Below are positions 1 through 7,507 of a DNA stretch of 64,000 nucleotides, piece after piece. The position numbers were made by a program, and so were the translations under genes. A model generated the notes under the pieces. That model did not search any database. It had not been told where the DNA came from and worked only from the letters and a program-made list of their open reading frames with translations. Within the stretch, counting starts at the first letter, position 1; each line of letters opens with the position of its first letter. The stretch comes from Agreia sp. Leaf283. GTDB taxonomy: Bacteria > Actinomycetota > Actinomycetes > Actinomycetales > Microbacteriaceae. The stretch lies in the NCBI RefSeq assembly GCF_001422485.1, contig NZ_LMNF01000002.1:62001-126000 (forward strand), written 5' to 3'.

Positions 1-474
1 GTCGAGCCGGGCCGGTTCGGCCAGCCGGTCCCATCGTTCGGCAAGCCCCTCCCGGGCGGCTGTTCCGCTCATGGGAATGCGGCGGCGCTCGAGGTCGTCG
101 AGCACGTGCACGGCGCCCAGCCGCTCGGCTAGCTCGGCTCCATAGTTCTCCGAACTGAAGACCACGTCGATGGTTCGGATTCCGCCGCTGCGGAGCGCCG
201 CCAGCGTGACCTCGTGGTGGGCGACCCAGGCGATCTCGCTGTCGTAGTGCACCGGCGCGTCGTCGAGGATTCCGAGCACGGTGACCGAGCCGAGCTTCGC
301 CGTCGCAGTGGTCACCCAGGCGACGCGCCGCTCCAGTGGAATGGTCTCGAGCTGTGTCGCCATCACCAGCACGACCAGTCGATCGACCTCGCGCGCGGCC
401 CGCTCGATCAGCGACACGTGTCCGGCGTGCAAGGGATAGAACTTGCCGATGATGAGGCCGGTGCGCGCGGTCAT
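1..474 (-). CDS. nadR: NadR-type nicotinamide-nucleotide adenylyltransferase, 3' end cut off by window edge
   Basis: The first 158 residues of a NadR-like protein; the gene runs off the left edge. The nucleotidyltransferase motif GKFYPLHAGH sits at residues 10-19, and MSGTA at 135-139 matches the family's second conserved SGT motif. This domain joins NMN and ATP to give NAD in the cytoplasm. Full-length family members carry a C-terminal P-loop ribosylnicotinamide kinase, which would lie outside the window and so cannot be confirmed. The ATG overlaps the TGA of the upstream pnuC as ATGA, so the two are probably translationally coupled. The pair matches the known route of nicotinamide riboside uptake by PnuC followed by conversion to NAD. 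Confidence 0.88.
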   Translation of the reverse strand, partial: MTARTGLIIGKFYPLHAGHVSLIERAAREVDRLVVLVMATQLETIPLERRVAWVTTATAKLGSVTVLGILDDAPVHYDSEIAWVAHHEVTLAALRSGGIRTIDVVFSSENYGAELAERLGAVHVLDDLERRRIPMSGTAAREGLAERWDRLAEPARLD

Positions 475-1145
475 CGGATGCCGACCCGGCTTTCGTGGGC
501 CGGCTGAGTCTCGCGTCGGGCGCGCGTGTGCCGCAGCTCGATCGTCCAGCGACGCAGGCCGTCGATGCAGAGGACGAGAAAACCCGTGTAGAGAACGGCC
601 GTGAGCCAGAGTCCCTTCGTCGCGTAGAGCGGAATGGAGACGACATCGACCGCGATCCAGACCCACCACTGCTCGATGATCTTGCGCGCCTGACCCCACG
701 TGGCGAGCAGCGAGCCGGCCAGCACGAAGGCGTCGGGGAGGGGAACGGTCGAGTCGGTGGCGCTGTGCAGCAGCACGGCGGCGGCGGCGGTGAGCAGCGC
801 GGCAGCGGCCAGCCCGCCGAGGAGCTCGCGCCTCGTGGCCCGGCGCACTTCGACGACCAGGCCGCGATTGGCCGTGCCACGCCTCGACCACAGGACCCAG
901 CCGTACACGGCCACCGCGGCGAAGATCACCTGGAGGACGGCGTCGGCGTACAGGCCCGCTCCGATGAAGAGGATGAGGAACGCCACGTTGTTCGCGATTC
1001 CCACGGGCCAGTTCCAGATGAACTGCCGCGTCACGGCCCAGACGCAGAGAGCGCCGGTCACGAAACCGATCACCTCGATCACGGACACGCTCTCGCCGAG
1101 CAGGGAGAAGGCGGTGGACTGGAGGAAGCCGAGGAGATCGAACAC
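471..1145 (-). CDS. pnuC: Nicotinamide riboside transporter PnuC
   Basis: A 224-residue membrane protein that imports nicotinamide riboside by facilitated diffusion. It has about seven hydrophobic segments (roughly residues 22-38, 48-65, 68-86, 108-126, 138-150, 163-178 and 184-197), the family's usual arrangement and length. The NWPVGIANN segment at 45-53 and YGWVLW at 81-86 are typical PnuC core motifs, and a WxxW-like patch recurs near EQWWVW. The start is GTG. The stop overlaps the start of nadR by 4 bp, giving a pnuC-nadR salvage operon. A 14-bp perfect palindrome lies 11 bp upstream of the start and may regulate it. Confidence 0.92.
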   Translation of the reverse strand: MFDLLGFLQSTAFSLLGESVSVIEVIGFVTGALCVWAVTRQFIWNWPVGIANNVAFLILFIGAGLYADAVLQVIFAAVAVYGWVLWSRRGTANRGLVVEVRRATRRELLGGLAAAALLTAAAAVLLHSATDSTVPLPDAFVLAGSLLATWGQARKIIEQWWVWIAVDVVSIPLYATKGLWLTAVLYTGFLVLCIDGLRRWTIELRHTRARRETQPAHESRVGIR

Positions 1146-1156
1146 GGATCGATAGG

Positions 1157-1170
1157 GCCTTTCGAAAGGC
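1157..1170. promoter_or_regulatory. 14-bp perfect palindrome upstream of pnuC
   Basis: GCCTTTCGAAAGGC is perfectly self-complementary. It lies 11 bp upstream of the pnuC GTG in the 166-bp divergent gap between pnuC and the mechanosensitive channel gene. On the pnuC strand it contains the only AAAGG that could act as a ribosome binding site, so folding or protein binding could control translation or transcription. No regulator is identified. Confidence 0.3.
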
Positions 1171-1311
1171 GAAGGGGTGGCGAGAGGTCAAGCCTAACGA
1201 TGCGCGGCATCGATTCGATTTGGCCTGCATGCCGAGAAGGGCGAGCATGGAGGCGGCCTCACCGGCCTTGCTTCGAAAGAATCCGCCGCATCACCGACTC
1301 TGGGAGCGCGA

Positions 1312-2493
1312 ATGCTTGCCGACATCCTCCAGTCCGAACTCGTCACGAGTGTGCTCGGCGCGCTCATCGCCGTCGCGGCGGCGGTGGTCGTGGTGCTCGT
1401 CGTGGCGCTGGTCTTCCGCATAGCGGCCAAGCGCCGACACTGGGCGGGCCAGCTCATCGACACGGCCCGTCGACCGTTCCGTGCCGCGCTCGTCGTGTGC
1501 TTCGTCTGGGCGTCGCTGGGTATCACCGTGACCGATCCGCAGGCCTCGTCGGCGATCGGGCTCGTGATGAGGATCCTGGCCATCGTCACCATCGCGTGGC
1601 TCGTCGGCGCGGTCATCGTCTTCCTCGAGAACCTCGGGCTCGCGCGCTATCGCATAGACACGCCCGACAACCGGGTCGCCCGACGCGTGCGCACGCAGGT
1701 GCTGATCCTGAAGCGACTGAGCATCGTGGTGGTCGTGGTGGTGGCGCTCGGCGCGGTACTGCTGTCGTTCCCCGGAGCGCAGACCTTCGGGGCCAGCCTG
1801 CTCGCCTCTGCCGGACTGCTGTCGATCATCGCCGGTCTGGCGGTCCAGTCCAGCCTCTCGAACGTCTTCTCCGGAATGCAGCTCGCCTTCAGCGACGCCA
1901 TCCGAGTCGACGATGTGGTCATCGTCGAAGAGGAATGGGGGAGGGTGGAGGAGATCACCCTGACCTACGTGGTCGTGCACATCTGGGACGACCGGCGCAT
2001 GATCCTCCCGTCGACCTACTTCACGTCGCGGCCGTACCAGAACTGGACCCGTCGCAATTCCGAGCTGCTCGGATCGGTCGAGTTCGATCTCGACTGGCGC
2101 GTGACGCCCCAGCACATGAGGGAGGAGCTCGACCGGGTGCTGTCACGCACCCCGTTGTGGGACAAGCGTGTGAGTGTGCTGCAGGTGACCGACGCTGTCG
2201 GCGGCTACGTGCGGATCCGCATCCTGGTCAGCGCGGTGGACGCGCCGGCCCTCTTCGACCTGCGCTGTTTCGTGCGGGAGGAGCTCGTGACCTGGCTCCA
2301 CGAGCAGAGCCCTGTGTCGCTGCCCCGTGTGCGCGTTCAGGACACGGCGGCGGCCGACATGCGCCGGCCCTCGCTCGATCCCGAGCCCAATCCGGGAACG
2401 GGCGGCCTCTTCTCCGGAGACCCCGAGGCCGAGAACAGGAAGAGCCTGTTCACGGGGCGCATCGATGTCGTGCGTCCCGCCGAACCGGAGTGA
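1312..2493 (+). CDS. MscS-family mechanosensitive ion channel
   Basis: A 393-residue small-conductance mechanosensitive channel of the inner membrane, which opens under membrane tension to release solutes on hypo-osmotic shock. Hydrophobic segments lie near residues 10-34, 58-75, 84-105 and 134-150. The pore-lining helix TM3 follows around 158-192 (ASAGLLSIIAGLAVQSSLSN), with the Ala/Gly/Ser pattern and the conserved beta-domain entry (FSDAIRVDDVV, then WGRVEEITLTY). The soluble vestibule continues to about residue 345, after which an Asp/Pro/Gly-rich tail of about 45 residues is specific to this protein. The ATG is preceded by GGGAGCG. The gene ends 3 bp from the convergent hdeD gene. Confidence 0.93.
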   Translation: MLADILQSELVTSVLGALIAVAAAVVVVLVVALVFRIAAKRRHWAGQLIDTARRPFRAALVVCFVWASLGITVTDPQASSAIGLVMRILAIVTIAWLVGAVIVFLENLGLARYRIDTPDNRVARRVRTQVLILKRLSIVVVVVVALGAVLLSFPGAQTFGASLLASAGLLSIIAGLAVQSSLSNVFSGMQLAFSDAIRVDDVVIVEEEWGRVEEITLTYVVVHIWDDRRMILPSTYFTSRPYQNWTRRNSELLGSVEFDLDWRVTPQHMREELDRVLSRTPLWDKRVSVLQVTDAVGGYVRIRILVSAVDAPALFDLRCFVREELVTWLHEQSPVSLPRVRVQDTAAADMRRPSLDPEPNPGTGGLFSGDPEAENRKSLFTGRIDVVRPAEPE

Positions 2494-2496
2494 CCG

Positions 2497-3108
2497 TCAG
2501 AGAGTCGGGGTCGACGCATCCGGCTGCCCGAGCAGCGATGTCGCGCCGCGACGCAGCTGGATGGCCGCCACGATGAACATGACACCGAAGATGATCGCGT
2601 AGATCCCCACGATCCAGATGAGGCTCAGCACGGTGGCGCCCGGCGTCACCAGCGTGAGAATGCCGAGCAGGATGCCGAAGGCGAGCGTGAGCACACCGGA
2701 GACGATCCCGATGGTGCGGCTTCGCCCGTCGCTCAGACCCGCGGCGGAGCCGATGCCCAGCGCTCCGTGCATCACGGCGTAGATCACGATCGTCCACAGC
2801 GCGAACAGTCCGCCGATGACGCCCGCGAGCGCCGGGAACACCAGCGCGACGAAACCCGCGAGGATCGAGACGACGCCCTGGAAGAGCAGCCAGCCCCATC
2901 CGCTGCCGGCGGTTCGGATGCGCAGCGCATGGATGACAGCGGTGACGCCGTCGATGATCGCGTAGACGCCGAACACGATCACGATGCCCGTCAGGGCTGC
3001 ACCCGGCGCGGCGAGGGCGATGATGCCGAAGATGACGGCGAAGATTCCGCGCAGCAGCACGGCCCACCAGATCCCCTTGGCGACGGCTGCGAGTGGATTA
3101 TTGGTCAT
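2497..3108 (-). CDS. HdeD/DUF308-family integral membrane protein
   Basis: A 203-residue protein with about six transmembrane helices arranged as three helical hairpins. Segments resembling GIFAVIFGIIALAAPG recur three times, which is the pattern of the DUF308/HdeD family. HdeD is linked to acid resistance in E. coli; function in actinobacteria is unknown. TACCGT on the coding strand lies 7 nt upstream of the ATG and no ribosome binding site is present, so the mRNA may be leaderless. An alcohol dehydrogenase gene lies 49 bp upstream on the same strand. Confidence 0.82.
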   Translation of the reverse strand: MTNNPLAAVAKGIWWAVLLRGIFAVIFGIIALAAPGAALTGIVIVFGVYAIIDGVTAVIHALRIRTAGSGWGWLLFQGVVSILAGFVALVFPALAGVIGGLFALWTIVIYAVMHGALGIGSAAGLSDGRSRTIGIVSGVLTLAFGILLGILTLVTPGATVLSLIWIVGIYAIIFGVMFIVAAIQLRRGATSLLGQPDASTPTL

Positions 3109-3115
3109 GCTGCAT

Positions 3116-3121
3116 ACGGTA
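3116..3121 (-). promoter_or_regulatory. Predicted -10 element of a leaderless hdeD promoter
   Basis: TACCGT on the minus strand fits the actinobacterial TAnnnT -10 pattern. Seven bases separate it from the ATG at 3108, placing the start of transcription at or next to the start codon. No -35 is evident. Confidence 0.4.
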
Positions 3122-3157
3122 GCTCTGATCGCCCTCCGCGCGGAAGAGACTTTCGTC

Positions 3158-4333
3158 CTAGGGAGTCAGCACGACCTTCACGCAGCCGTCCTCCTTCTTC
3201 TGGAACACCTCGTACATGGCCGGGGCCTCCTCGAGCGAGACGCGGTGGGTCGTCAGGTCGAGCACGCCGAGCGGATCGCTCGAGTCCTCGACGAGGGGCA
3301 TCAGGTCGTCGATCCAGTTGCGCACATTGCACTGGCCCATTCGCAGCGAGACCTGCTTGTCGAACATCGACTTCATGGGCATCACGTCGGCCTCGCCTCC
3401 GTAGACACCGCTCAGCGACACCGTTCCGCCGCGGCGAACCAGATCGAGGGCGGTGTGCAGCGCCGCGAGCCGGTCGATGCCCGCCTTGTCCATGGCGGGT
3501 CGTGCCAACGCGTCCGGGAGGATTCCGACGACGGCCTGGGCGAATCCGGCTCCGGGGGAGCCGTGGGCCTCCATGCCGACCGCGTCGACAACGGAGTCGG
3601 GCCCGCGCCCGTCGGTCTGATCGCGGAGCGCCTCCACGATGTCGTCGTCGAGATCCCACACCTCGGCGCCGTGCCGGGCGGCCATCTCCCGGCGCTCCGC
3701 CACCGGATCGACCGCGAGCACACGATAGCCGAGGTGCACGCCGACTCGGGCCACGAACTGGCCGACGGGCCCCAGTCCGAGCACGCCCAGGGTGCCGCCA
3801 TCCGGTACGTTCGCGTACTTCACGCCCTGCCAGGCCGTCGGCAGGATGTCGCTGAGGAAGAGATAGCGGTCGTCGGGTCCGTCGGAGGAGACGGGGATGG
3901 CGTTGTAGTCGGCGAACGGAACACGCAGCAGCTCGGCCTGGCCGCCGGGGACCTGGCCGTAGAGCTTGGTGTAGCCGAACAATGAAGCTCCGGAGCCCTG
4001 GTCTCTCACCTGGGTCGTCTCGCACTGCGACTGCAGACCGCGTCGGCACATGTAGCAGTGGCCGCAGGCGATGTTGAACGTCACGACGACGCGATCACCC
4101 ACCCTCAGGTTGCGCACCTCGGAACCGATCTCCTCGACGATGCCCATCGGTTCGTGGCCCAGGATGTCGCCTCGATCGAGGAAAGGCCCGAAGAGCTCGT
4201 AGAGGTGAAGGTCGGATCCGCAGATCGCCGTCGACGTGATGCGGATGATCGCATCCGTCGGGTCGACGATCACCGGGTCGGGGGTGGTCTCCACCTGAAC
4301 GTTGCGCTTTCCCTGCCATGTCAGTGCTCTCAT
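3158..4333 (-). CDS. Zinc-dependent alcohol dehydrogenase (formaldehyde dehydrogenase-like subgroup)
   Basis: A 391-residue medium-chain dehydrogenase. Catalytic zinc ligands are seen at C38 (ICGSDLH) and H60-E61 (GHEPMG). The structural-zinc lobe has cysteines at 90, 93, 96 and 104 (CGHCYMC...C). The Rossmann motif GLGPVGQFVARVG follows near residue 185. An extended loop after the zinc lobe and the middle insert resemble the glutathione-independent formaldehyde dehydrogenase/threonine dehydrogenase-like subgroup. The substrate cannot be told from the sequence: an alcohol, polyol or formaldehyde adduct are all possible, with NAD(P) as cofactor. GGAG lies close upstream of the ATG. It may be cotranscribed with hdeD. 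Confidence 0.85.
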   Translation of the reverse strand: MRALTWQGKRNVQVETTPDPVIVDPTDAIIRITSTAICGSDLHLYELFGPFLDRGDILGHEPMGIVEEIGSEVRNLRVGDRVVVTFNIACGHCYMCRRGLQSQCETTQVRDQGSGASLFGYTKLYGQVPGGQAELLRVPFADYNAIPVSSDGPDDRYLFLSDILPTAWQGVKYANVPDGGTLGVLGLGPVGQFVARVGVHLGYRVLAVDPVAERREMAARHGAEVWDLDDDIVEALRDQTDGRGPDSVVDAVGMEAHGSPGAGFAQAVVGILPDALARPAMDKAGIDRLAALHTALDLVRRGGTVSLSGVYGGEADVMPMKSMFDKQVSLRMGQCNVRNWIDDLMPLVEDSSDPLGVLDLTTHRVSLEEAPAMYEVFQKKEDGCVKVVLTP

Positions 4334-4497
4334 ATCTCCATGGTGCGCGGTCGCGGCCGACTTCGCCCGATGGGTCGACAGGGGAGGAACAACGGTGTAG
4401 CAACCCGGATGCCGAGGGGCGAGACCTCAGGATCGGCCGGTATTGTCGTGCACGGGACCTGTGGGTCACACGTTGAGCAGGAAGGTTCACGCGCGGT

Positions 4498-5439
4498 ATG
4501 TCTGACAGTCCGACATCGGCCACGCCGTACGAGGTTCTGGGAATCGCCCCGTCGGCGAGCAACGACGAACTGCGGCGCGCCTATCGACGGAGGCTCCGCG
4601 AGACGCATCCGGATACGGGCGGCACATCCGCCCGGTTCCACGCCGTACAGGCGGCCTGGCTCGTGGTGGGCGACCCGGAATCCCGGTCGGCATACGACCG
4701 AGGATCGTCGTCGGCATCCAGCCGCGTCGGATCGGCCCGGCCCACGGGGTCGTCGTCGTGGGCTGCCCGCAGTGCGCCGCCGTCGACCGCATCGTCGTTG
4801 AAGGCGCGATCCTACGGGCACCCGGGCGGGCAGGCCAGGGAGCGGTTCCTCACCCTGATCCGCGAATGGGCCGGCCGTGGCGCCGCCTTGGAGGATCCGT
4901 ACGACCCCGCCCTGGTGAGAAGCGCCCCCCGCGAGATCCGCTGGCTGCTGGGCAAGGCCCTGGCCGAGGAGCAGACGGCCCGCACCCTCTCCGACCTGGG
5001 CATGGGATTCACGGTCTGGAACGACGTGGCGAGCCCGACGGGCCACAAGATCGACCACATCGTGCTCGGGCCTGCAGGGCTGCTCGCCGTGCGGTCGGAG
5101 GACTGGGGCGATCCGGTGCGCCTGCATCGAGGAGAGCTGTCGGGCGAGGCGATCCCCGATGGCGAGCAGCCCGTGCGCGACCTCGTGCGTTCGGCGCGCA
5201 AGCTCGGCAGGTCGCTCGGCGTGAGGTTCGACGGACAGGTCATCGTGCTGCCCGACGAGGCCCTCGTCGACGCGTCGTCGGAGTCCGTGGATCGCGGCCG
5301 CAATGCGGGCACCCTCGTCATCGCGCGCTCGCGGTTGTCCTCCGTGATGCGTTCGGGCGTGTCCGAGGGCGATGCCCGGCGGCGAGGCGACGTCTTCGAG
5401 GTGCGAACCCGGCTGCAGCAGGGACTGCAGTTCGTCTGA
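4498..5439 (+). CDS. J-domain protein fused to a NERD-like domain
   Basis: A 313-residue two-domain protein. Residues 10-67 form a DnaJ J-domain with the HPD tripeptide at 37-39 that stimulates DnaK-type ATPases. A Ser/Ala/Arg-rich linker (68-105) follows. Residues about 152-265 resemble the nuclease-related NERD domain: a Glu/Gln-rich helix, then HKIDHIVLGPAGLLAV (183-198). In active NERD proteins the next strand reads E-x-K; here the matching stretch is RSED (199-202), so the domain may not cut DNA. No glycine-rich linker or zinc-finger of true DnaJ is present, so this is not the housekeeping co-chaperone. An AAGG lies upstream of the ATG and a TATTGT -10 candidate at 4441-4446. It converges on the S4 gene. 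Confidence 0.75.
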   Translation: MSDSPTSATPYEVLGIAPSASNDELRRAYRRRLRETHPDTGGTSARFHAVQAAWLVVGDPESRSAYDRGSSSASSRVGSARPTGSSSWAARSAPPSTASSLKARSYGHPGGQARERFLTLIREWAGRGAALEDPYDPALVRSAPREIRWLLGKALAEEQTARTLSDLGMGFTVWNDVASPTGHKIDHIVLGPAGLLAVRSEDWGDPVRLHRGELSGEAIPDGEQPVRDLVRSARKLGRSLGVRFDGQVIVLPDEALVDASSESVDRGRNAGTLVIARSRLSSVMRSGVSEGDARRRGDVFEVRTRLQQGLQFV

Positions 5440-5480
5440 CGATGATGGTGGCGGCTGCTGATGCCGGCTGCCCTCGGTCG

Positions 5481-5852
5481 CTAGTGCCCGCGGAGCTTCT
5501 CGATGTCTCGCCGTTCGCGTTTGGTCGGACGGCCTGCGCCTCGGTCGCGGATGGGTACGAAGGGCACGTCTTCGCGGGCCGGCGGCGGGGGAGTGTTGTC
5601 GGTGAGGCTCTCCGCGGCGACGACGGCGCTCACCCGCTTCGCGAGGATCCGCCGCACCACCACGATGCGCTCCGCGTCGCTCGTGCGAACACGCACCTCG
5701 TCGCCGATCCGAACCGCCTGGGCGGCCTTCACTTTCTCGCCGTTCACGCGCACGTGGCCCGCCCGGCACGCCGCCGTGGCGAGCGAGCGCGTCTTCACGA
5801 GTCGCACAGCCCAGATCCAGCTGTCGACCCTGATCGATGAACCGGCTTCCAT
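5481..5852 (-). CDS. S4-domain RNA-binding protein (HslR-like)
   Basis: A 123-residue protein whose first 65 residues are an S4 RNA-binding fold: RVDSWIWAVRLVKTRSLAT, then GHVRVNGEKVKAA and the strand VRIGDEVRV. This matches the Hsp15/HslR family, which binds stalled 50S subunits in E. coli; a similar ribosome-related role here is inference. The basic C-terminal tail (GRPTKRERRDIEKL) may add RNA contacts. TAGAGT lies exactly 6 nt upstream of the ATG and there is no ribosome binding site, so the mRNA is predicted to be leaderless. It is divergent from the AlkB-like gene, with a LexA box between them. Confidence 0.87.
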   Translation of the reverse strand: MEAGSSIRVDSWIWAVRLVKTRSLATAACRAGHVRVNGEKVKAAQAVRIGDEVRVRTSDAERIVVVRRILAKRVSAVVAAESLTDNTPPPPAREDVPFVPIRDRGAGRPTKRERRDIEKLRGH

Positions 5853-5858
5853 TGTTCG

Positions 5859-5864
5859 ACTCTA
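5859..5864 (-). promoter_or_regulatory. Predicted -10 element of a leaderless S4-gene promoter
   Basis: TAGAGT on the minus strand is followed by six bases (CGAACA) and then the ATG at 5852. The spacing puts the transcription start at the A of the start codon. Confidence 0.45.
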
Positions 5865-5891
5865 CGAGAGTGTCGAGGCAAAGAAGTCGAC

Positions 5892-5907
5892 TAGAACATA
5901 TGTTCGA
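5892..5907. promoter_or_regulatory. LexA (SOS) box controlling the AlkB-like gene
   Basis: TAGAACATATGTTCGA differs by one base from the palindromic actinobacterial/Bacillus-type LexA site TCGAACATATGTTCGA; the core GAACATATGTTC (5894-5905) is perfect. It covers the expected -35 and spacer of the alkB promoter, whose -10 is TATCGT at 5915-5920, so LexA bound here would block transcription until DNA damage. It lies about 30 bp upstream of the S4-gene -10 and might affect that promoter too. Confidence 0.78.
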
Positions 5908-5914
5908 ATCCGGC

Positions 5915-5920
5915 TATCGT
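5915..5920 (+). promoter_or_regulatory. Predicted -10 element of the leaderless alkB promoter
   Basis: TATCGT is followed by six bases (CGAAGC) and the ATG at 5927. Counting 17 bp back reaches 5892, the first base of the LexA box. No Shine-Dalgarno sequence is present. Confidence 0.5.
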
Positions 5921-5926
5921 CGAAGC

Positions 5927-6550
5927 ATGACTCTCGCATATCAGGCCTCGCTCTTCGACGAACAGGGTGCGGCTCCCGTCGTCGGGCCCCTCGGTGGCCG
6001 GATGCGCCGTATTCCGCTCGAATCCGGAGCGTGGATCGACCTGTGCCCGGGCTGGGTCGCCAACTCCGACACGCTGTTCGAAGAGCTGGTCGGCGCCGTC
6101 GACTGGCAGGCGGACCGACGCGAGATGTACGACCGTGTGGTCGAGGTGCCGCGCCTCGTGAGCCGGTTCGGGGCAGACGACCTGCTGCCCCACCCTGCCC
6201 TCGACGACGCGATGCGGCGGCTCAACACGCACTACGCGCGCGTCGACGACGAGAGATTCGCCACGGCCGGCCTCTGCTTCTACCGCACGGGCGACGACAG
6301 CGTTGCCTGGCACGGAGACCGGGTCGGCCGCTCGGTGCAGCGCGACACGAGGGTCGCCATCCTCTCGGTCGGAGCAGAGCGTGTGCTCTCCGTGCGGCCG
6401 GTCGCGGGCGGCGAGGTCTCCCGGTTTCCTGTGGGGCACGGCGACCTCATCGTGATGGGCGGCAGCTGCCAGCGCACCTACGAGCACGCCATCCTGAAGT
6501 CGGCCAAGGCGGTCGGGCCCCGCATCAGCGTGCAGTTCCGGCGGGCCTGA
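5927..6550 (+). CDS. alkB: AlkB-like 2-oxoglutarate/Fe(II) dioxygenase (alkylated-DNA repair)
   Basis: A 207-residue AlkB-family oxygenase that removes alkyl groups from damaged bases by oxidation, using Fe(II), 2-oxoglutarate and O2. The iron ligands fit WHGD (first His and Asp) and the distal His in YEHAI. The C-terminal PRISVQFR carries the arginines that bind 2-oxoglutarate and substrate. The start at 5927 is chosen because the -10 TATCGT lies 6 nt before it and the LexA box just upstream; a longer frame from 5837 would place the operator inside the coding region. The SOS box predicts DNA-damage induction. It converges on the FMN reductase with 7 bp between stops. Confidence 0.88.
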   Translation: MTLAYQASLFDEQGAAPVVGPLGGRMRRIPLESGAWIDLCPGWVANSDTLFEELVGAVDWQADRREMYDRVVEVPRLVSRFGADDLLPHPALDDAMRRLNTHYARVDDERFATAGLCFYRTGDDSVAWHGDRVGRSVQRDTRVAILSVGAERVLSVRPVAGGEVSRFPVGHGDLIVMGGSCQRTYEHAILKSAKAVGPRISVQFRRA

Positions 6551-6557
6551 GCGGCGA

Positions 6558-7178
6558 TTAGGCCGAGACGGCGAGGTTCGCCAGCTGCTGCGCGAAGGGG
6601 ATCACGGTCTCCTCGGCGGGGCGGGCGGTCGGGCGCCCCTCGACCAGCTCCGCCAGCTCGCCCGCCGCGCGCGTGATCCGCACGGCCAGGTCGCCGTGCG
6701 CGCCTCCTGTGCTGCCCCAGTCCTCTGACGCGGCGAACACCGAGGTCGGAACGATCATCGACTGCAGGTACGCGAAGAGCGGGCGCACCGAGTATTCGAG
6801 GGCGAGCGAGTGCCTGGCCGTGCCGCCCGTCGCTGCAAGGAGCACGGGCTTGCCGGCCAGGGTGCGCGGCTCGAGGATGTCGAAGAACGACTTGAACAGC
6901 CCGCTGTACGACGACGAGAAGATCGGGGTCACCGCGATCACGGCGTCGGCGTTCGCGAGGGTCTCGATCGCGGTCTTCAGAGCGCCGGCCGCGAAGCCGG
7001 TCAGCATCATGTTCGTGATGTCGTGGGCGAGGTCGCGCAGCTCGATGACGGTGATCGTCGCCTCGGAGCCCGCGTCCTCGAGCGACCGCGACGTCGCCTC
7101 GGCGAGCCGATCGGCCAGCAACCTGGTCGACGAGGGCTGGCTGAGTCCGGCCGAGATGACTGCGATCGACTTGTCCAT
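6558..7178 (-). CDS. NADPH-dependent FMN reductase (CE1759-like)
   Basis: A 206-residue flavodoxin-like protein. The N-terminus MDKSIAVISAGLSQPSSTR supplies the phosphate-binding loop of the NADPH-dependent FMN reductase family, and the mid-segment AVTPIFSSSYSGLFKSFFD plus LLAATGG near residue 115 complete the flavin site. Such enzymes give reduced FMN to partner monooxygenases or reduce quinones or azo compounds; the partner is unknown here. The start at 7178 is chosen because GGAG lies upstream and the conserved fold begins there; a longer frame from 7274 adds unconserved residues. Two inverted repeats in the upstream gap suggest regulation. Confidence 0.84.
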   Translation of the reverse strand: MDKSIAVISAGLSQPSSTRLLADRLAEATSRSLEDAGSEATITVIELRDLAHDITNMMLTGFAAGALKTAIETLANADAVIAVTPIFSSSYSGLFKSFFDILEPRTLAGKPVLLAATGGTARHSLALEYSVRPLFAYLQSMIVPTSVFAASEDWGSTGGAHGDLAVRITRAAGELAELVEGRPTARPAEETVIPFAQQLANLAVSA

Positions 7179-7201
7179 GATGATCTCCACTCCACATTTC
7201 A

Positions 7202-7229
7202 ATGCGTTTGCATCTATGTTCGGTCGAAC
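7202..7229. promoter_or_regulatory. Pair of inverted repeats upstream of the FMN reductase gene
   Basis: ATGC-GTTT-GCAT (7202-7213) and GTTCG-GT-CGAAC (7218-7229) are two dyads in the 125-bp gap between the FMN reductase and the DUF1653 gene. They could be operators for a TetR- or MarR-type repressor. No regulator gene is adjacent, so the assignment is speculative. Confidence 0.25.
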
Positions 7230-7303
7230 GTCACTGTCTCGATGAATATTCCCGCGCCGATTCGGCTGAGCCACACGGTCGGCCGATGAGGCAGAATCGG
7301 GTG

Positions 7304-7507
7304 ATGGACACCTTGGAGCCCGGCCCGTATGTTCACTTCAAAGGCGGTCACTACGACCTCGTGGGCGAGGCGAGGCACAGCGAGACCGAGGAGAGGCTGG
7401 CCGTCTACCGATCGGCCGACGGCTCCCTCTGGGTGAGGCCTCTTGAGATGTTCCTCGGCGAGGCGATCGTCGACGGCGTCGCGGTTCCCCGCTTCGTGAG
7501 GCTGTGA
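7304..7507 (+). CDS. DUF1653-family small protein
   Basis: A 67-residue protein of the DUF1653 family (about 65-75 residues), recognisable by YVHFKGGHYDLVGEARHSET near the start and by WVRPLEMFLGEA followed by PRFVRL at the end. Function is unknown. The ATG at 7304 is preceded by CAGAAT with six intervening bases, which resembles the leaderless promoters elsewhere in the window. Its TGA is overlapped by the GTG of the Nudix gene, so the two are translationally coupled. Confidence 0.85.
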   Translation: MDTLEPGPYVHFKGGHYDLVGEARHSETEERLAVYRSADGSLWVRPLEMFLGEAIVDGVAVPRFVRL

